A DNA stretch of 21,858 nt. It comes from a virus. A program made the position numbers and the translations under genes. Where the stretch lies: positions 1 through 21,858 of IMG/VR virus record IMGVR_UViG_3300044984_002179, one strand, 5' to 3'. Below, piece by piece: positions 14,885-21,402 of the stretch (its first letter is position 1; each line of letters starts with the position of its first letter). A model generated the notes under the pieces. It had not been told where the DNA came from and ran no database searches. It saw only the letters and a program-made list of their open reading frames with translations.

Positions 14885-14898
14885 AGTCACCAATGACA
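14885..14898 (-). promoter_or_regulatory. Dyad copy 8, AGTCA-CCAA-TGACA (9 of 10)
   Basis: One mismatch at the outer base of the right half. It lies between the terminator of the repressor gene and the excisionase-like gene, as expected if the latter has its own regulated promoter on the minus strand. Confidence 0.6.
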
Positions 14899-14915
14899 TA
14901 TCTACAGACGAAAAA

Positions 14916-14936
14916 AAAGCCTCACTAGGAGGCTTT
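14916..14936 (-). terminator. Intrinsic terminator of the repressor gene
   Basis: Read on the minus strand, AAAGCCTC and GAGGCTTT form an 8-base-pair stem with a five-base loop and are followed by a run of T (plus-strand A8 at 14911-14918). It lies 20 bases past the repressor stop. There is no T run on the plus-strand side, so it acts on leftward transcripts only. Confidence 0.85.
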
Positions 14937-14956
14937 GGTTATGTGGTGTCGGGTGG

Positions 14957-15379
14957 TTAATTGGTGGCGTTGTCAGGCTTCAGCGTGTTGACAGCGTCAA
15001 CTATTCGCTGCCGCTCATCATCGGTGCGAAGTCGTGGATTGGTGACGTCTGCGCCACGAATAGCCTCAATGATTTCAATTTCGTTCAAGGTCAGCACCGG
15101 CTGGTTGAACATCTTCTGAATCTCATTCCAGGTGTCCGGTTGGTACTCCTGCATACACATTTTGAAGAAGTGAATGGGGTCAATCTCCAACGCCTTCGCT
15201 AGAGGCCCGATCTTTTCCATCGGAATCTTGGTGTCGCCCTTCTTGAACATCGTGATGATGTTCGGCTTGGCGAAACCAGCCTCTAGTGCGATTTGACGTT
15301 GCGGTTTGCCGCATAGATCGATTTGCCAATCGACATACTCAGCAACGGTTTTAACTTTTTGGCGAAAACTTGCGCTCAT
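14957..15379 (-). CDS. XRE/Cro-CI-type transcriptional regulator, probable phage repressor
   Basis: 140 residues from the ATG at 15379, preceded on its strand by AAGGAGAG; an in-frame start at 15424 is less likely. Residues about 5-70 form an HTH_XRE domain: QRQIALEAGFAKPNIITMFK is the helix-turn-helix, followed by GDTKIPMEKIGPLAKALEID. The C-terminal half is helical, without the Ala-Gly and Ser/Lys residues of a LexA-type self-cleaving domain, so induction is probably not by RecA-driven autocleavage. It is the only gene besides the excisionase-like one on the minus strand, is flanked by four dyads, and ends at a terminator. By position and fold it is the best candidate for the lysogeny repressor. 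Confidence 0.82.
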   Translation of the reverse strand: MSASFRQKVKTVAEYVDWQIDLCGKPQRQIALEAGFAKPNIITMFKKGDTKIPMEKIGPLAKALEIDPIHFFKMCMQEYQPDTWNEIQKMFNQPVLTLNEIEIIEAIRGADVTNPRLRTDDERQRIVDAVNTLKPDNATN

Positions 15380-15467
15380 GGTTACTCTCCTTTGTTTCGA
15401 GTAGATTGTGTACAACACAATCATGACAGTTTGCCTATCTGCTGCCCTTGCGTCAGCTCTGAAAATA

Positions 15468-15497
15468 AGTATAGCGCAAAGTCACTAATGCGTTACT
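15468..15497 (-). promoter_or_regulatory. Dyad copy 9 with minus-strand -10, likely repressor promoter
   Basis: The dyad is 15480-15493 (AGTCA-CTAA-TGCGT, 8 of 10). On the minus strand, the perfect half TGACT is followed after six bases by TATACT (15468-15473), close to the arrangement at copy 13. This is the only good -10 within 120 bases of the repressor start. The weak dyad just upstream fits autoregulation. No good -35 is seen. Confidence 0.55.
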
Positions 15498-15602
15498 TTT
15501 TTAAAAAACGCTGTTGGCTTTTTCGATCGCCATCTATTACTAAAGATATATGAGGATGTTGAAGTATTATTTGGATCGACAAAAAAAACCCTATCGTCGG
15601 TA

Positions 15603-15616
15603 AGTCAAAGGTGACT
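15603..15616 (+). promoter_or_regulatory. Dyad copy 10, AGTCA-AAGG-TGACT, perfect, abutting TATACT
   Basis: TATACT (15616-15621) shares a base with the right half, the same geometry as copies 5 and 6, and the following bases (TATACTTGTAG compared with TATACTTATAG at copy 6) are also nearly the same. This would be the first rightward promoter facing away from the repressor. Confidence 0.75.
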
Positions 15617-15672
15617 ATACTTGTAGTGGTTTCTTGACGTTCATCGTTTTATTTACTACAAGGAGAAAGTAA

Positions 15673-15855
15673 ATGTCCGCTGGTTTGTCTTCTAAGTCAG
15701 TCACCTTTGAGGAGGGCGCTGACATACTCGAAAAGTCTGTCGTTGGGGGTCGCTTGGATTTGGGGCACTCGCTTGTTTATGATTTGCTGCATCCCGTTCT
15801 CGGAAGCATTGTACTGTTTTCGTCAACTATTGGCAAAAGCGTTGTCGTTTCGTAG
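15673..15855 (+). CDS. Small hypothetical protein, first rightward gene opposite the repressor
   Basis: 60 residues with AAGGAG (15661-15666 region) upstream of ATG 15673. The sequence is short, mildly acidic and without a recognisable helix-turn-helix (VTFEEGADILEKSVVGGRLD, LGHSLVYDLLHPVLG, SIVLFSSTIGKSVVVS); the end is hydrophobic. It is too unlike Cro to call by sequence. Position, as the first gene downstream of a perfect dyad and divergent from the repressor, is where phages often place antirepressor or cro-type genes. A good ribosome site supports its being real. Confidence 0.55.
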   Translation: MSAGLSSKSVTFEEGADILEKSVVGGRLDLGHSLVYDLLHPVLGSIVLFSSTIGKSVVVS

Positions 15856-15922
15856 TTGAGTACGTCAGGCGGTGTGATTAAGTCGTTGCGCTTCCTGATT
15901 CTTTTTTTTATGATAGCTCATC

Positions 15923-15936
15923 AGTCAATTGTGACT
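15923..15936 (+). promoter_or_regulatory. Dyad copy 11, AGTCA-ATTG-TGACT, perfect, downstream of TATGAT
   Basis: A -10-like TATGAT (15909-15914) precedes the dyad by eight bases, so the dyad would cover the start of transcription. The ribosome site AAGGAG of the vWA gene follows within a few bases. Confidence 0.7.
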
Positions 15937-15951
15937 TACAAGGAGAGCTAA

Positions 15952-17895
15952 ATGAACGAACGTGTATTTCTGTTGCGTGAGGCGGTTGTAACCATCACGC
16001 AGATGCTTGCCGGTAAAGAAATTGATGTGACGCAGCGCGGAATCAGCGCCTACGTCAAGTGCGATGCCGTTGGTAAGCCCATACAAGTCAACCTGCCTTA
16101 CTTGCCCGACAACGCCACAGACGAACTCTGTGTCGCGATTCAGGGTTTTTTGGACCACGAAGTTGCGCATATCCTGTTCAGCGATTTCACGCTGATTCAA
16201 GTCGCAGCGAAAGCTGGCGCTCAGCAAATGCTGAACATTCTGGAAGACGCCAGAATCGAAAAGCGCATGGCTCATCGCTTCGCGGGCAGCGGCAGCAACT
16301 TGTCGTCAACCGGAAAATTCTTTCTTGATAATTACGTCATTCCCAAAATTAAAGAGGCGGGCAGCGACACCAACAGGGTTGTTGCGTTGCTGATGGTTCC
16401 GCTAATCCGCGCAATGTCGGGCCAGACGATTTTTCAAGAGTTCATGCGGGATAAGGCCAGTCTGATGAAACCGGTGACGGACAAGATTGCTGACCTGGCA
16501 CCGAAGATGGAAGCCGCCGCATCGACTCAAGCTTGTCTGGACTTGGCACTCGAAGTGAATAAGCGTCTTCGCTCAAAAGAGACACCGGACGAAGGTGAAG
16601 AAGGCGACTCTCCGTCCACGAGAGCGAAAAAAGCACCCAAGTCCAAGCCAGCTTCGGAGAAAGCCGAAGAGAAAGAAGAGGAAGAGAAAGAAGAGGAAGA
16701 GAAAGAAGAGAAAGAAGAGAAGGGCGGCGAAGATGAAGATGAAGGCGAAGGCGAAGAGAAAGAGAAGGCCGAAGAGGAAGACGAAGAAGGCGAAGAGGAA
16801 GGTGAAGGCGAAGAGGAAGGTGAAGGCGAAGGCGAAGGTGACTCGCCGGGCGGCTCTGAACTTGAAGAATCTGATCCTGAAGATTCGGAATCGAAAACGG
16901 GCATTTCGTCGGCGATGATGGACGAAATCGACAAAGAAACGGCGAACGGGTATGACGAATCCATCAGCACCATCATTAGTGACGGCGCTACAGAGGCGGC
17001 AAAGAATTCGAAGTATCTGGTTTTTACGAAAGAAGGCGACAAGGTTGAAAGCTTGCACGTTGGGCGAGCTTACGATCCGGAGATGGCGGTAAGTCTTTCC
17101 AGCGCCGTTGATCACATGGTTGGCCCATTGCAGAAAGACCTTGAGCGAGCCATCGCCGCTCGTTCGTTGTCGTCATGGGAATCTGGCCGAAAGTCTGGTC
17201 GGTTGCATCCGGCCAACTTGTCTCGACTTGCCGTTGGCGATGCGCGAGTGTTTCGCAAGCGTCACGAATCCACCAGCAAAGATGTGGCGGTCGAGTTGGT
17301 GATTGACGCCAGCGGTTCGATGCAAGGTTCGAAAATTCATCTGGCTACGCAGGCTGCGTATGCACTTTCTCAAGTGCTTGAGCGTATCGGCATCGCACAT
17401 GAGGTTATTTGTTTTACGACAGGCCCGTCAGCCGCCGGCGATTCGGAGCTTGCTGCTGAATCCAAGAAGATCGGTCGTCAGTTTTCCAGAGTGGAGAGTT
17501 TGTATATGCCGATTCTGAAAGGCTACAGCGAAAGGTTGAAAACGGAAGTCCGCTCTCGGTTTGGTTGGCTTCCCCACTCAAACATTCTGCGGAACAACGT
17601 TGATGGCGAGTGTATTGAGATTGCGGCGCGTCGTCTTTTGGCTCGTCGCGAGAGCGGCAAAGTCATGATCGTTCTGTCTGATGGTTCACCTAACGCCGCC
17701 GGCGATGGCGGTTCGTTGTCGCCGCATTTGGTGAAGGTAGTGAAGGACATCACGAAGGCTGGAGTCAATGTTGTCGGTATCGGAATCGAATCGTCCGCCG
17801 TTCAGAGGTTCTATCCAAAGAATATCGTCATCAATAACGTGAGTGAGCTGCCGAACAGAGTAATCAAGGAATTGCGTCATCTGCTGGTCGGTTAA
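15952..17895 (+). CDS. CobT-like von Willebrand factor A protein with N-terminal HExxH and acidic linker
   Basis: 647 residues, AAGGAG upstream of ATG 15952. Three parts are seen. Residues 1-205 contain H69-E-V-A-H73 in FLDHEVAHILFSDF, followed by NILEDARIEKRM with E98 and E103, the layout of a zinc metallopeptidase helix and a third acidic ligand. Residues about 209-310 are a disordered linker dominated by Glu, Lys, Gly and Asp. The C-terminal part is a vWA domain with MIDAS residues D452-A-S454-G-S456-M and LSD577GSPN. CobT of cobaltochelatase has the same order: N-terminal domain, acidic linker, vWA. No CobN-type subunit is seen, so the target in phage infection is unknown; with the next gene it forms a MoxR/CobS AAA+ plus vWA pair. 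Whether the HExxH is active is not known. Confidence 0.85.
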   Translation: MNERVFLLREAVVTITQMLAGKEIDVTQRGISAYVKCDAVGKPIQVNLPYLPDNATDELCVAIQGFLDHEVAHILFSDFTLIQVAAKAGAQQMLNILEDARIEKRMAHRFAGSGSNLSSTGKFFLDNYVIPKIKEAGSDTNRVVALLMVPLIRAMSGQTIFQEFMRDKASLMKPVTDKIADLAPKMEAAASTQACLDLALEVNKRLRSKETPDEGEEGDSPSTRAKKAPKSKPASEKAEEKEEEEKEEEEKEEKEEKGGEDEDEGEGEEKEKAEEEDEEGEEEGEGEEEGEGEGEGDSPGGSELEESDPEDSESKTGISSAMMDEIDKETANGYDESISTIISDGATEAAKNSKYLVFTKEGDKVESLHVGRAYDPEMAVSLSSAVDHMVGPLQKDLERAIAARSLSSWESGRKSGRLHPANLSRLAVGDARVFRKRHESTSKDVAVELVIDASGSMQGSKIHLATQAAYALSQVLERIGIAHEVICFTTGPSAAGDSELAAESKKIGRQFSRVESLYMPILKGYSERLKTEVRSRFGWLPHSNILRNNVDGECIEIAARRLLARRESGKVMIVLSDGSPNAAGDGGSLSPHLVKVVKDITKAGVNVVGIGIESSAVQRFYPKNIVINNVSELPNRVIKELRHLLVG

Positions 17896-17910
17896 GGCGG
17901 TATAAAAATA

Positions 17911-17924
17911 AGTCATAAGTGACT
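17911..17924 (+). promoter_or_regulatory. Dyad copy 12, AGTCA-TAAG-TGACT, perfect
   Basis: It lies between the vWA and AAA+ genes, with TATAAA (17901-17906) just upstream and TAATAT (17947-17952) downstream as possible -10 elements. Its presence means that the AAA+ gene can be expressed separately from the vWA gene. Confidence 0.7.
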
Positions 17925-18000
17925 ACTCATTCCTGACTGACATCTGTAATATCTGTTCTGTCGCAGCAAGTGTGCTGCATTGATCATCAAGGAGATTCAA

Positions 18001-19185
18001 ATGAGCGACAAAATCACCTGTAAGCTTTGTGGCGCAATGGTTCACTCCATTCAGGTACACCTGAAGAGCAACCATCCAGAAGAGACAATCGAAGGCTACA
18101 TTCGACAGTTCGGCGAAGATGTGCCTTTGATGTCTGACATGGCGTTGCAAAAGCTTGCCGAGCGTCGCGCTGCAAAAGAAGCCGAGTCAAGTCAGAAGAT
18201 CGAAATGTCCGGTACGAAAGATGAGATTTCCACTTCTAGCGTCATCCCCCAGGATGCGGTCGTCAAGAAGGCGTTTCATGAAGTCTTCAATCTTGGCAAC
18301 GGCAAAGCAGCCAAGTCCGCTAAGGGTGAGGCGATTCCAATCTCTGTCGTAGCAAATCCCGCCATGCCCGACATGGTGCCGACCCTGTCCAATGATTACG
18401 TTTATGACATCGATGAACTCAAGAACGTCATTCTGGCGCTGGAGTTGAACATCCCCTGTTACGTTTGGGGCCACAAGGGTTCGGGCAAGTCTGAGTTGTT
18501 GGAGCAGATCGCCGCTCGTACCGGTCGCCCCTACATGCGGGTTCAACATACGGTCAACACTGAAGAGAGCCATATCGTTGGTCAGTGGACTGTTCGTGAT
18601 GGTCAGACCGTATTCGAGCTTGGCCCACTTCCGTTAGCGATGATTAACGGCTGGATGTACTGCGCCGACGAATACGATTTTTCACTGCCGAGCGTTCTGT
18701 CCGTCTATCAAGCGGTATTGGAGGGTAAGTCACTGGTGATTAAAGAGGCTGACGCCGCTAATCGCATCATCAAACCGTCTCCAAACTTTCGCTTTTGTGG
18801 AACGGGGAACACGAACGGCAGTGGCGATGAGACGGGTCTGTATCAGGGAACGTCAATTCAGAATGCCGCAAACTTCGACCGTTTTGGCGTCGTGATTCAC
18901 AAGCAGTATATGAAGAAAGCGGCAGAGTCTCAGATCCTCGTGAACCGTGTCGGTTTGGTCAAAGAAGATGCGGACAAGATGGTCGATTTCGCCGGGCTGG
19001 TTCGCGAGGCGTATGACGGTGCAAAGATCAGTGATGTGATTTCGCCGCGAACCCTTATCTTCGCCGCAAAGATCGGCGTCAAGCGTGGCAGTTTCCGTCA
19101 GGGCATCGTGCTGTCATTCATCAACAAGCTTTCGAAGGTGGACCGCGAAATTGTCGACGGCTTGGCTCAAAGGGTCTTTGGCTAG
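18001..19185 (+). CDS. MoxR/CobS-like AAA+ ATPase with N-terminal C2H2-type zinc finger
   Basis: 394 residues from ATG 18001, with AAGGAG (17989-17994) six bases upstream. An N-terminal finger has C7-x2-C10-x9-H20-x4-H25 (CKLCGAMVHSIQVHLKSNH). A linker of about 100 residues leads to the AAA+ core: Walker A G157-HKGSGK-S164, HIVGQWTVRDGQTVFELGPL (MoxR-type insert), Walker B MYCADEYDF with D223-E224, sensor 1 CGTGNTNGSGDETG, and ISPRTLI as the sensor 2 region. CobS/MoxR ATPases work as hexamers with a vWA partner to remodel or activate a target, here presumably the 15952 protein. The finger may bring the complex to nucleic acid or a protein. Used in CobNST for cobalt insertion, but no such pathway is seen here. 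Confidence 0.9.
   Translation: MSDKITCKLCGAMVHSIQVHLKSNHPEETIEGYIRQFGEDVPLMSDMALQKLAERRAAKEAESSQKIEMSGTKDEISTSSVIPQDAVVKKAFHEVFNLGNGKAAKSAKGEAIPISVVANPAMPDMVPTLSNDYVYDIDELKNVILALELNIPCYVWGHKGSGKSELLEQIAARTGRPYMRVQHTVNTEESHIVGQWTVRDGQTVFELGPLPLAMINGWMYCADEYDFSLPSVLSVYQAVLEGKSLVIKEADAANRIIKPSPNFRFCGTGNTNGSGDETGLYQGTSIQNAANFDRFGVVIHKQYMKKAAESQILVNRVGLVKEDADKMVDFAGLVREAYDGAKISDVISPRTLIFAAKIGVKRGSFRQGIVLSFINKLSKVDREIVDGLAQRVFG
18728..18741 (+). promoter_or_regulatory. Intragenic dyad-like site, AGTCA-CTGG-TGATT (9 of 10)
   Basis: Inside the AAA+ gene, with TA before and TA after so the outer symmetry is TAAGTCA..TGATTA. No promoter is seen. It may be chance, or a site where bound repressor blocks elongation. 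Confidence 0.3.
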
Positions 19186-19208
19186 TCAGTAGTGACTTAT
19201 GCTATAAT
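19178..19208 (+). promoter_or_regulatory. Dyad copy 13 in an extended -10 promoter for the GIY-YIG gene
   Basis: The dyad is 19184-19197 (AGTCA-GTAG-TGACT, perfect), beginning in the TAG stop of the AAA+ gene. TGC-TATAAT (19200-19208) is a consensus extended -10; TTGGCT (19178-19183) is a possible -35 at 19 bases. The dyad fills the spacer, so a bound dimer would exclude RNA polymerase. Confidence 0.78.
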
Positions 19209-19238
19209 CTAGCACAGCGCAAATCACTTGGAGCCAAC

Positions 19239-20090
19239 ATGAGCCTTAAAGATTCTGGAATTTACTGCATCACGCATATCGCCTCTCAACGACGTTACGT
19301 TGGGAGTGCGGAAAACTTGGAGAGACGCTTCAAAAAACACCTAACGCAACTTCGTAGAGGCGCCCATCACTCCTACAAGCTGCAAGAGGCTTGGGATAAG
19401 TTTGGAGAAGGGGCATTCGAAATGACTGTTGTTATCAGGTGTCCGGTCGAGAAGTTGATGGATCTGGAACAAAAGGTCATTGATAGGTTCGGTGCTGCGA
19501 TTTCTGGATACAACGTGGCGAGCTTCGCAGATTCTCCAAACAAAGGAAAACATCACTCTGAAGAGTCGCTGGCGAAAATGCGGGAGTCACACAAAAAACG
19601 CAAGCCAATCTCGGAAGAAACCAGACAGCGGTTGCGTGACGCGGCGGCTGAACGCGAGCGCATGAAAAAAGAAAGTGGATTTCGCGTTTCGGACGAAACG
19701 AGAGAAAAGCTCGCCGCTGCCGCGACCGGTCGTGAAGTTTCCGAAGAGACTCGGAAGAAGATTGCTGCGGCCAACTCAGGCAAGCCTTTATCTGAAGAAC
19801 ATCGCCGAAAGCTGTCGGACGCTCAAAGGGCGAGAGAGAAAAACTCAGAAGCGGAAGTCGCCGGTCGCATTACCGCCGCTTTGAAAAATAAAGGAAAAGA
19901 GCGATCTGCCGAGTTCAAGGCGCTGATGTCAAGCTTGGCAAGCAACAGGTCTGAAGAACATCAGGCAAAGCTGACGGCTGCGCTTATTGGCAAGTCGCCT
20001 TCGGAAGAGTCGAGGGCAAAAATGTCAGCCTCAAGACGTGCTTATTGTGAGGCGAAAGCCGTCGCAGACTTATGTTTGGAGGGCAAATAA
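19239..20090 (+). CDS. Free-standing GIY-YIG homing endonuclease with NUMOD3-type repeats
   Basis: 283 residues. The catalytic domain opens with G7-I8-Y9 and Y20-V21-G22, followed by R29-R30-F31 and WDKFGEGAFE, which carries the glutamate expected near residue 60. From about residue 100 a short helical unit of the form S-E-E-T/H-R-x-K-L/I-x-A-A-x-x-G/R is repeated at least six times (SEESLAKMRESHKK, SEETRQRLRDA, SDETREKLAAAATG, SEETRKKIAAANSG, SEEHRRKLSDAQ, SEEHQAKLTAALIG, SEESRAKMSAS), the NUMOD3 DNA-binding repeat. Such enzymes cut a rival phage or an uninvaded allele and spread by repair. It is inserted between a transcription unit end and the sigma-like gene, with its own promoter; its stop overlaps the next start. 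Confidence 0.9.
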   Translation: MSLKDSGIYCITHIASQRRYVGSAENLERRFKKHLTQLRRGAHHSYKLQEAWDKFGEGAFEMTVVIRCPVEKLMDLEQKVIDRFGAAISGYNVASFADSPNKGKHHSEESLAKMRESHKKRKPISEETRQRLRDAAAERERMKKESGFRVSDETREKLAAAATGREVSEETRKKIAAANSGKPLSEEHRRKLSDAQRAREKNSEAEVAGRITAALKNKGKERSAEFKALMSSLASNRSEEHQAKLTAALIGKSPSEESRAKMSASRRAYCEAKAVADLCLEGK

Positions 20091-20743
20091 TGGAGCGACA
20101 GGGCTTAGACCGCTACTACGCGGATAACGTTGGGCTGATTCACTCGGTTGCCCGAAAGGGCTTCCGAAGACTTCAAGCGATTGGCGCGATAACGGATTAC
20201 GACGATCTGGTTCAGGAGTTGGCCGTCACTTTCATCAAGTCCTATGATCTTTTTGATGAAAGCAAAGGCGCTTTTTCCACGTACTTTGTTCGATCCGCCT
20301 TCAACAAGGTGAACCGTATCGCCGAAGCGCATGAGATTGAGCGCTTGGAACTTCGCATTCGCTCGGTTGAGGAAATGTCCTCATGGCAAGAAGACGGTGA
20401 GATGTCTGTCGAAGAAACCATCGCCGGAAACGAGCCGACGCCGGCGCAGCACTATGAGGCGAAAAATGTGCGCTTGGGGATTCTCGATGCGCTGTCGCCT
20501 GTAGCTGAAATGATTGTCGAGATGGCGATCGATCCACCTGACTTTATCGAGCGGGAGTTTGCCGCACAGGTCGCTCACGCCGAGTTTGCAAGAAGCAATG
20601 GCGTTGAAAAACGTTCGCGTGGCTCGCTCAACGTGGCGTTCGTTTGTTCCGTTTTGGAGCGCACCACCGAACTGTCGTCTTCAATTTTGAGAGCGGCAAA
20701 GTTGGAAGTTCTTTCTGCTGCCGAGAGGTTAAAAAATGATTGA
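20090..20743 (+). CDS. Sigma-70 region 2-like protein
   Basis: 217 residues from ATG 20090, chosen because GGAGGG (20078-20083) precedes it and it overlaps the stop of the endonuclease gene (TAATG); ATG 20072 is less likely. Residues about 8-78 follow sigma region 2: NVGLIHSVARKGFRRL, DYDDLVQELAVTFIKSYDLF, DESKGAFSTYFVRSAFNKVNR, with the DDL-x-QE and FD-x-x-KG-x-FSTY core that binds the polymerase clamp and the -10 element. No region 4 helix-turn-helix is recognised in the C-terminal half, which is helical and Ala/Glu-rich. It could be a phage sigma factor that reads only the -10 region, or a protein that modifies host polymerase. It overlaps the next gene by eight bases. Confidence 0.75.
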   Translation: MERQGLDRYYADNVGLIHSVARKGFRRLQAIGAITDYDDLVQELAVTFIKSYDLFDESKGAFSTYFVRSAFNKVNRIAEAHEIERLELRIRSVEEMSSWQEDGEMSVEETIAGNEPTPAQHYEAKNVRLGILDALSPVAEMIVEMAIDPPDFIEREFAAQVAHAEFARSNGVEKRSRGSLNVAFVCSVLERTTELSSSILRAAKLEVLSAAERLKND

Positions 20744-21389
20744 TGCTCCGTTCGATGCGCCGGCGTGTTTTGCTGCCGCCAGCGTATTTAGCCACGACTC
20801 TGATATTTGCAAGATGTGTTCGGCGTTTGAAGGTTGTGCGGCGGCTTCCGTCGTCACGCTTGAGACGATAAAGGGCATTGTGAATGTGGAGGATCTTCTG
20901 AAAAGACACACTAAGGCGAAGAAGATCGCTCGGGTAACGGTCGCGGCGAAAGACAAGCTAGAAGCTGAAACGCGACCGCCAGGCGCAAACCTAAGACCTT
21001 TGATGCTGCCGGTTGAGCGCCAAACGAAAGTGATTCAAGTGAAATTCGAATTGACGGAAGAAGAGCGATTGATTGTTGAGAAGCTGCCAGTCAAGTTAGT
21101 CAAGTTGGCGCCGAGTCTGATCGAACATGGTTTGATTGATCGCATGAAAAAAGACATACCCGAAGGGCGCAACACGTTCGCTACACGAGGTCCGCAATGG
21201 TTACGGGTAGCACTGACAGCGCTGCTCGCTGGAGGCTTCACTAAACCGTCTCTACGCGACTCTATGATGTCCGAGTTCACCTGGACGAGCGGAACGGCGG
21301 CATCGCACGTCAGCATGGTTTGTTCCATCTTCACAGCGTTTGGAATCACAAAAATTGTCGATGGGAAGATGGTTCCTGCGACCGCTTGA
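20736..21389 (+). CDS. Four-cysteine-motif hypothetical protein
   Basis: 217 residues; AGAGG precedes ATG 20736, which overlaps the sigma-like gene. The N-terminus shows C11-x13-C25-x2-C28-x5-C34 (SDICKMCSAFEGC), a compact pattern seen in zinc- or iron-sulfur-binding phage proteins. The middle has a Lys/Thr/Val-rich segment, and the C-terminal 110 residues (from KFELTEEERLIVEKLPVKLV onward) look like a mixed helical domain ending in a possible winged helix (MVCSIFTAFGITKIVDGKMV). I cannot name the family. Being next to the sigma-like and polymerase genes, a DNA- or polymerase-binding role is possible. Confidence 0.65.
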   Translation: MIDAPFDAPACFAAASVFSHDSDICKMCSAFEGCAAASVVTLETIKGIVNVEDLLKRHTKAKKIARVTVAAKDKLEAETRPPGANLRPLMLPVERQTKVIQVKFELTEEERLIVEKLPVKLVKLAPSLIEHGLIDRMKKDIPEGRNTFATRGPQWLRVALTALLAGGFTKPSLRDSMMSEFTWTSGTAASHVSMVCSIFTAFGITKIVDGKMVPATA

Positions 21390-21402
21390 TACAATACAGA
21401 TC

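Larger units (their letters stand above)
15380..15666. promoter_or_regulatory. Divergent control region between repressor and rightward genes
   Basis: About 290 bases without a convincing gene. It holds dyad copy 9 beside the repressor promoter and dyad copy 10 beside a rightward -10. The middle, 15495-15600, is AT-rich with short A and T runs, including AAAAAAAA at 15581-15588, and may be bent DNA. It has the plan of a lysis/lysogeny switch region. Confidence 0.6.

Noticed and set aside
15491-15525. Possible terminator hairpin formed by TTTTTTAAAAAA and the following A/T runs
   Set aside because: The stem AAAAACGC / GGCTTTTT has mismatches and no GC-rich core; weaker than the clear terminator at 14916-14936.
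15323-15553. Plus-strand frame of 76 codons across the repressor promoter
   Set aside because: It begins inside the repressor gene on the other strand, has no ribosome site, and covers a likely promoter.
16595-16918. Plus-strand Lys/Arg-rich frame inside the vWA gene
   Set aside because: Alternate-frame reading of the acidic linker repeats, without a ribosome site.
16527-17115. Minus-strand open frames of 171 and 180 codons, Ser-rich and Phe-rich
   Set aside because: They are the mirror image of the Glu/Lys/Gly codon repeats in the vWA linker; composition is entirely set by GAA/GAG/AAG repeats.
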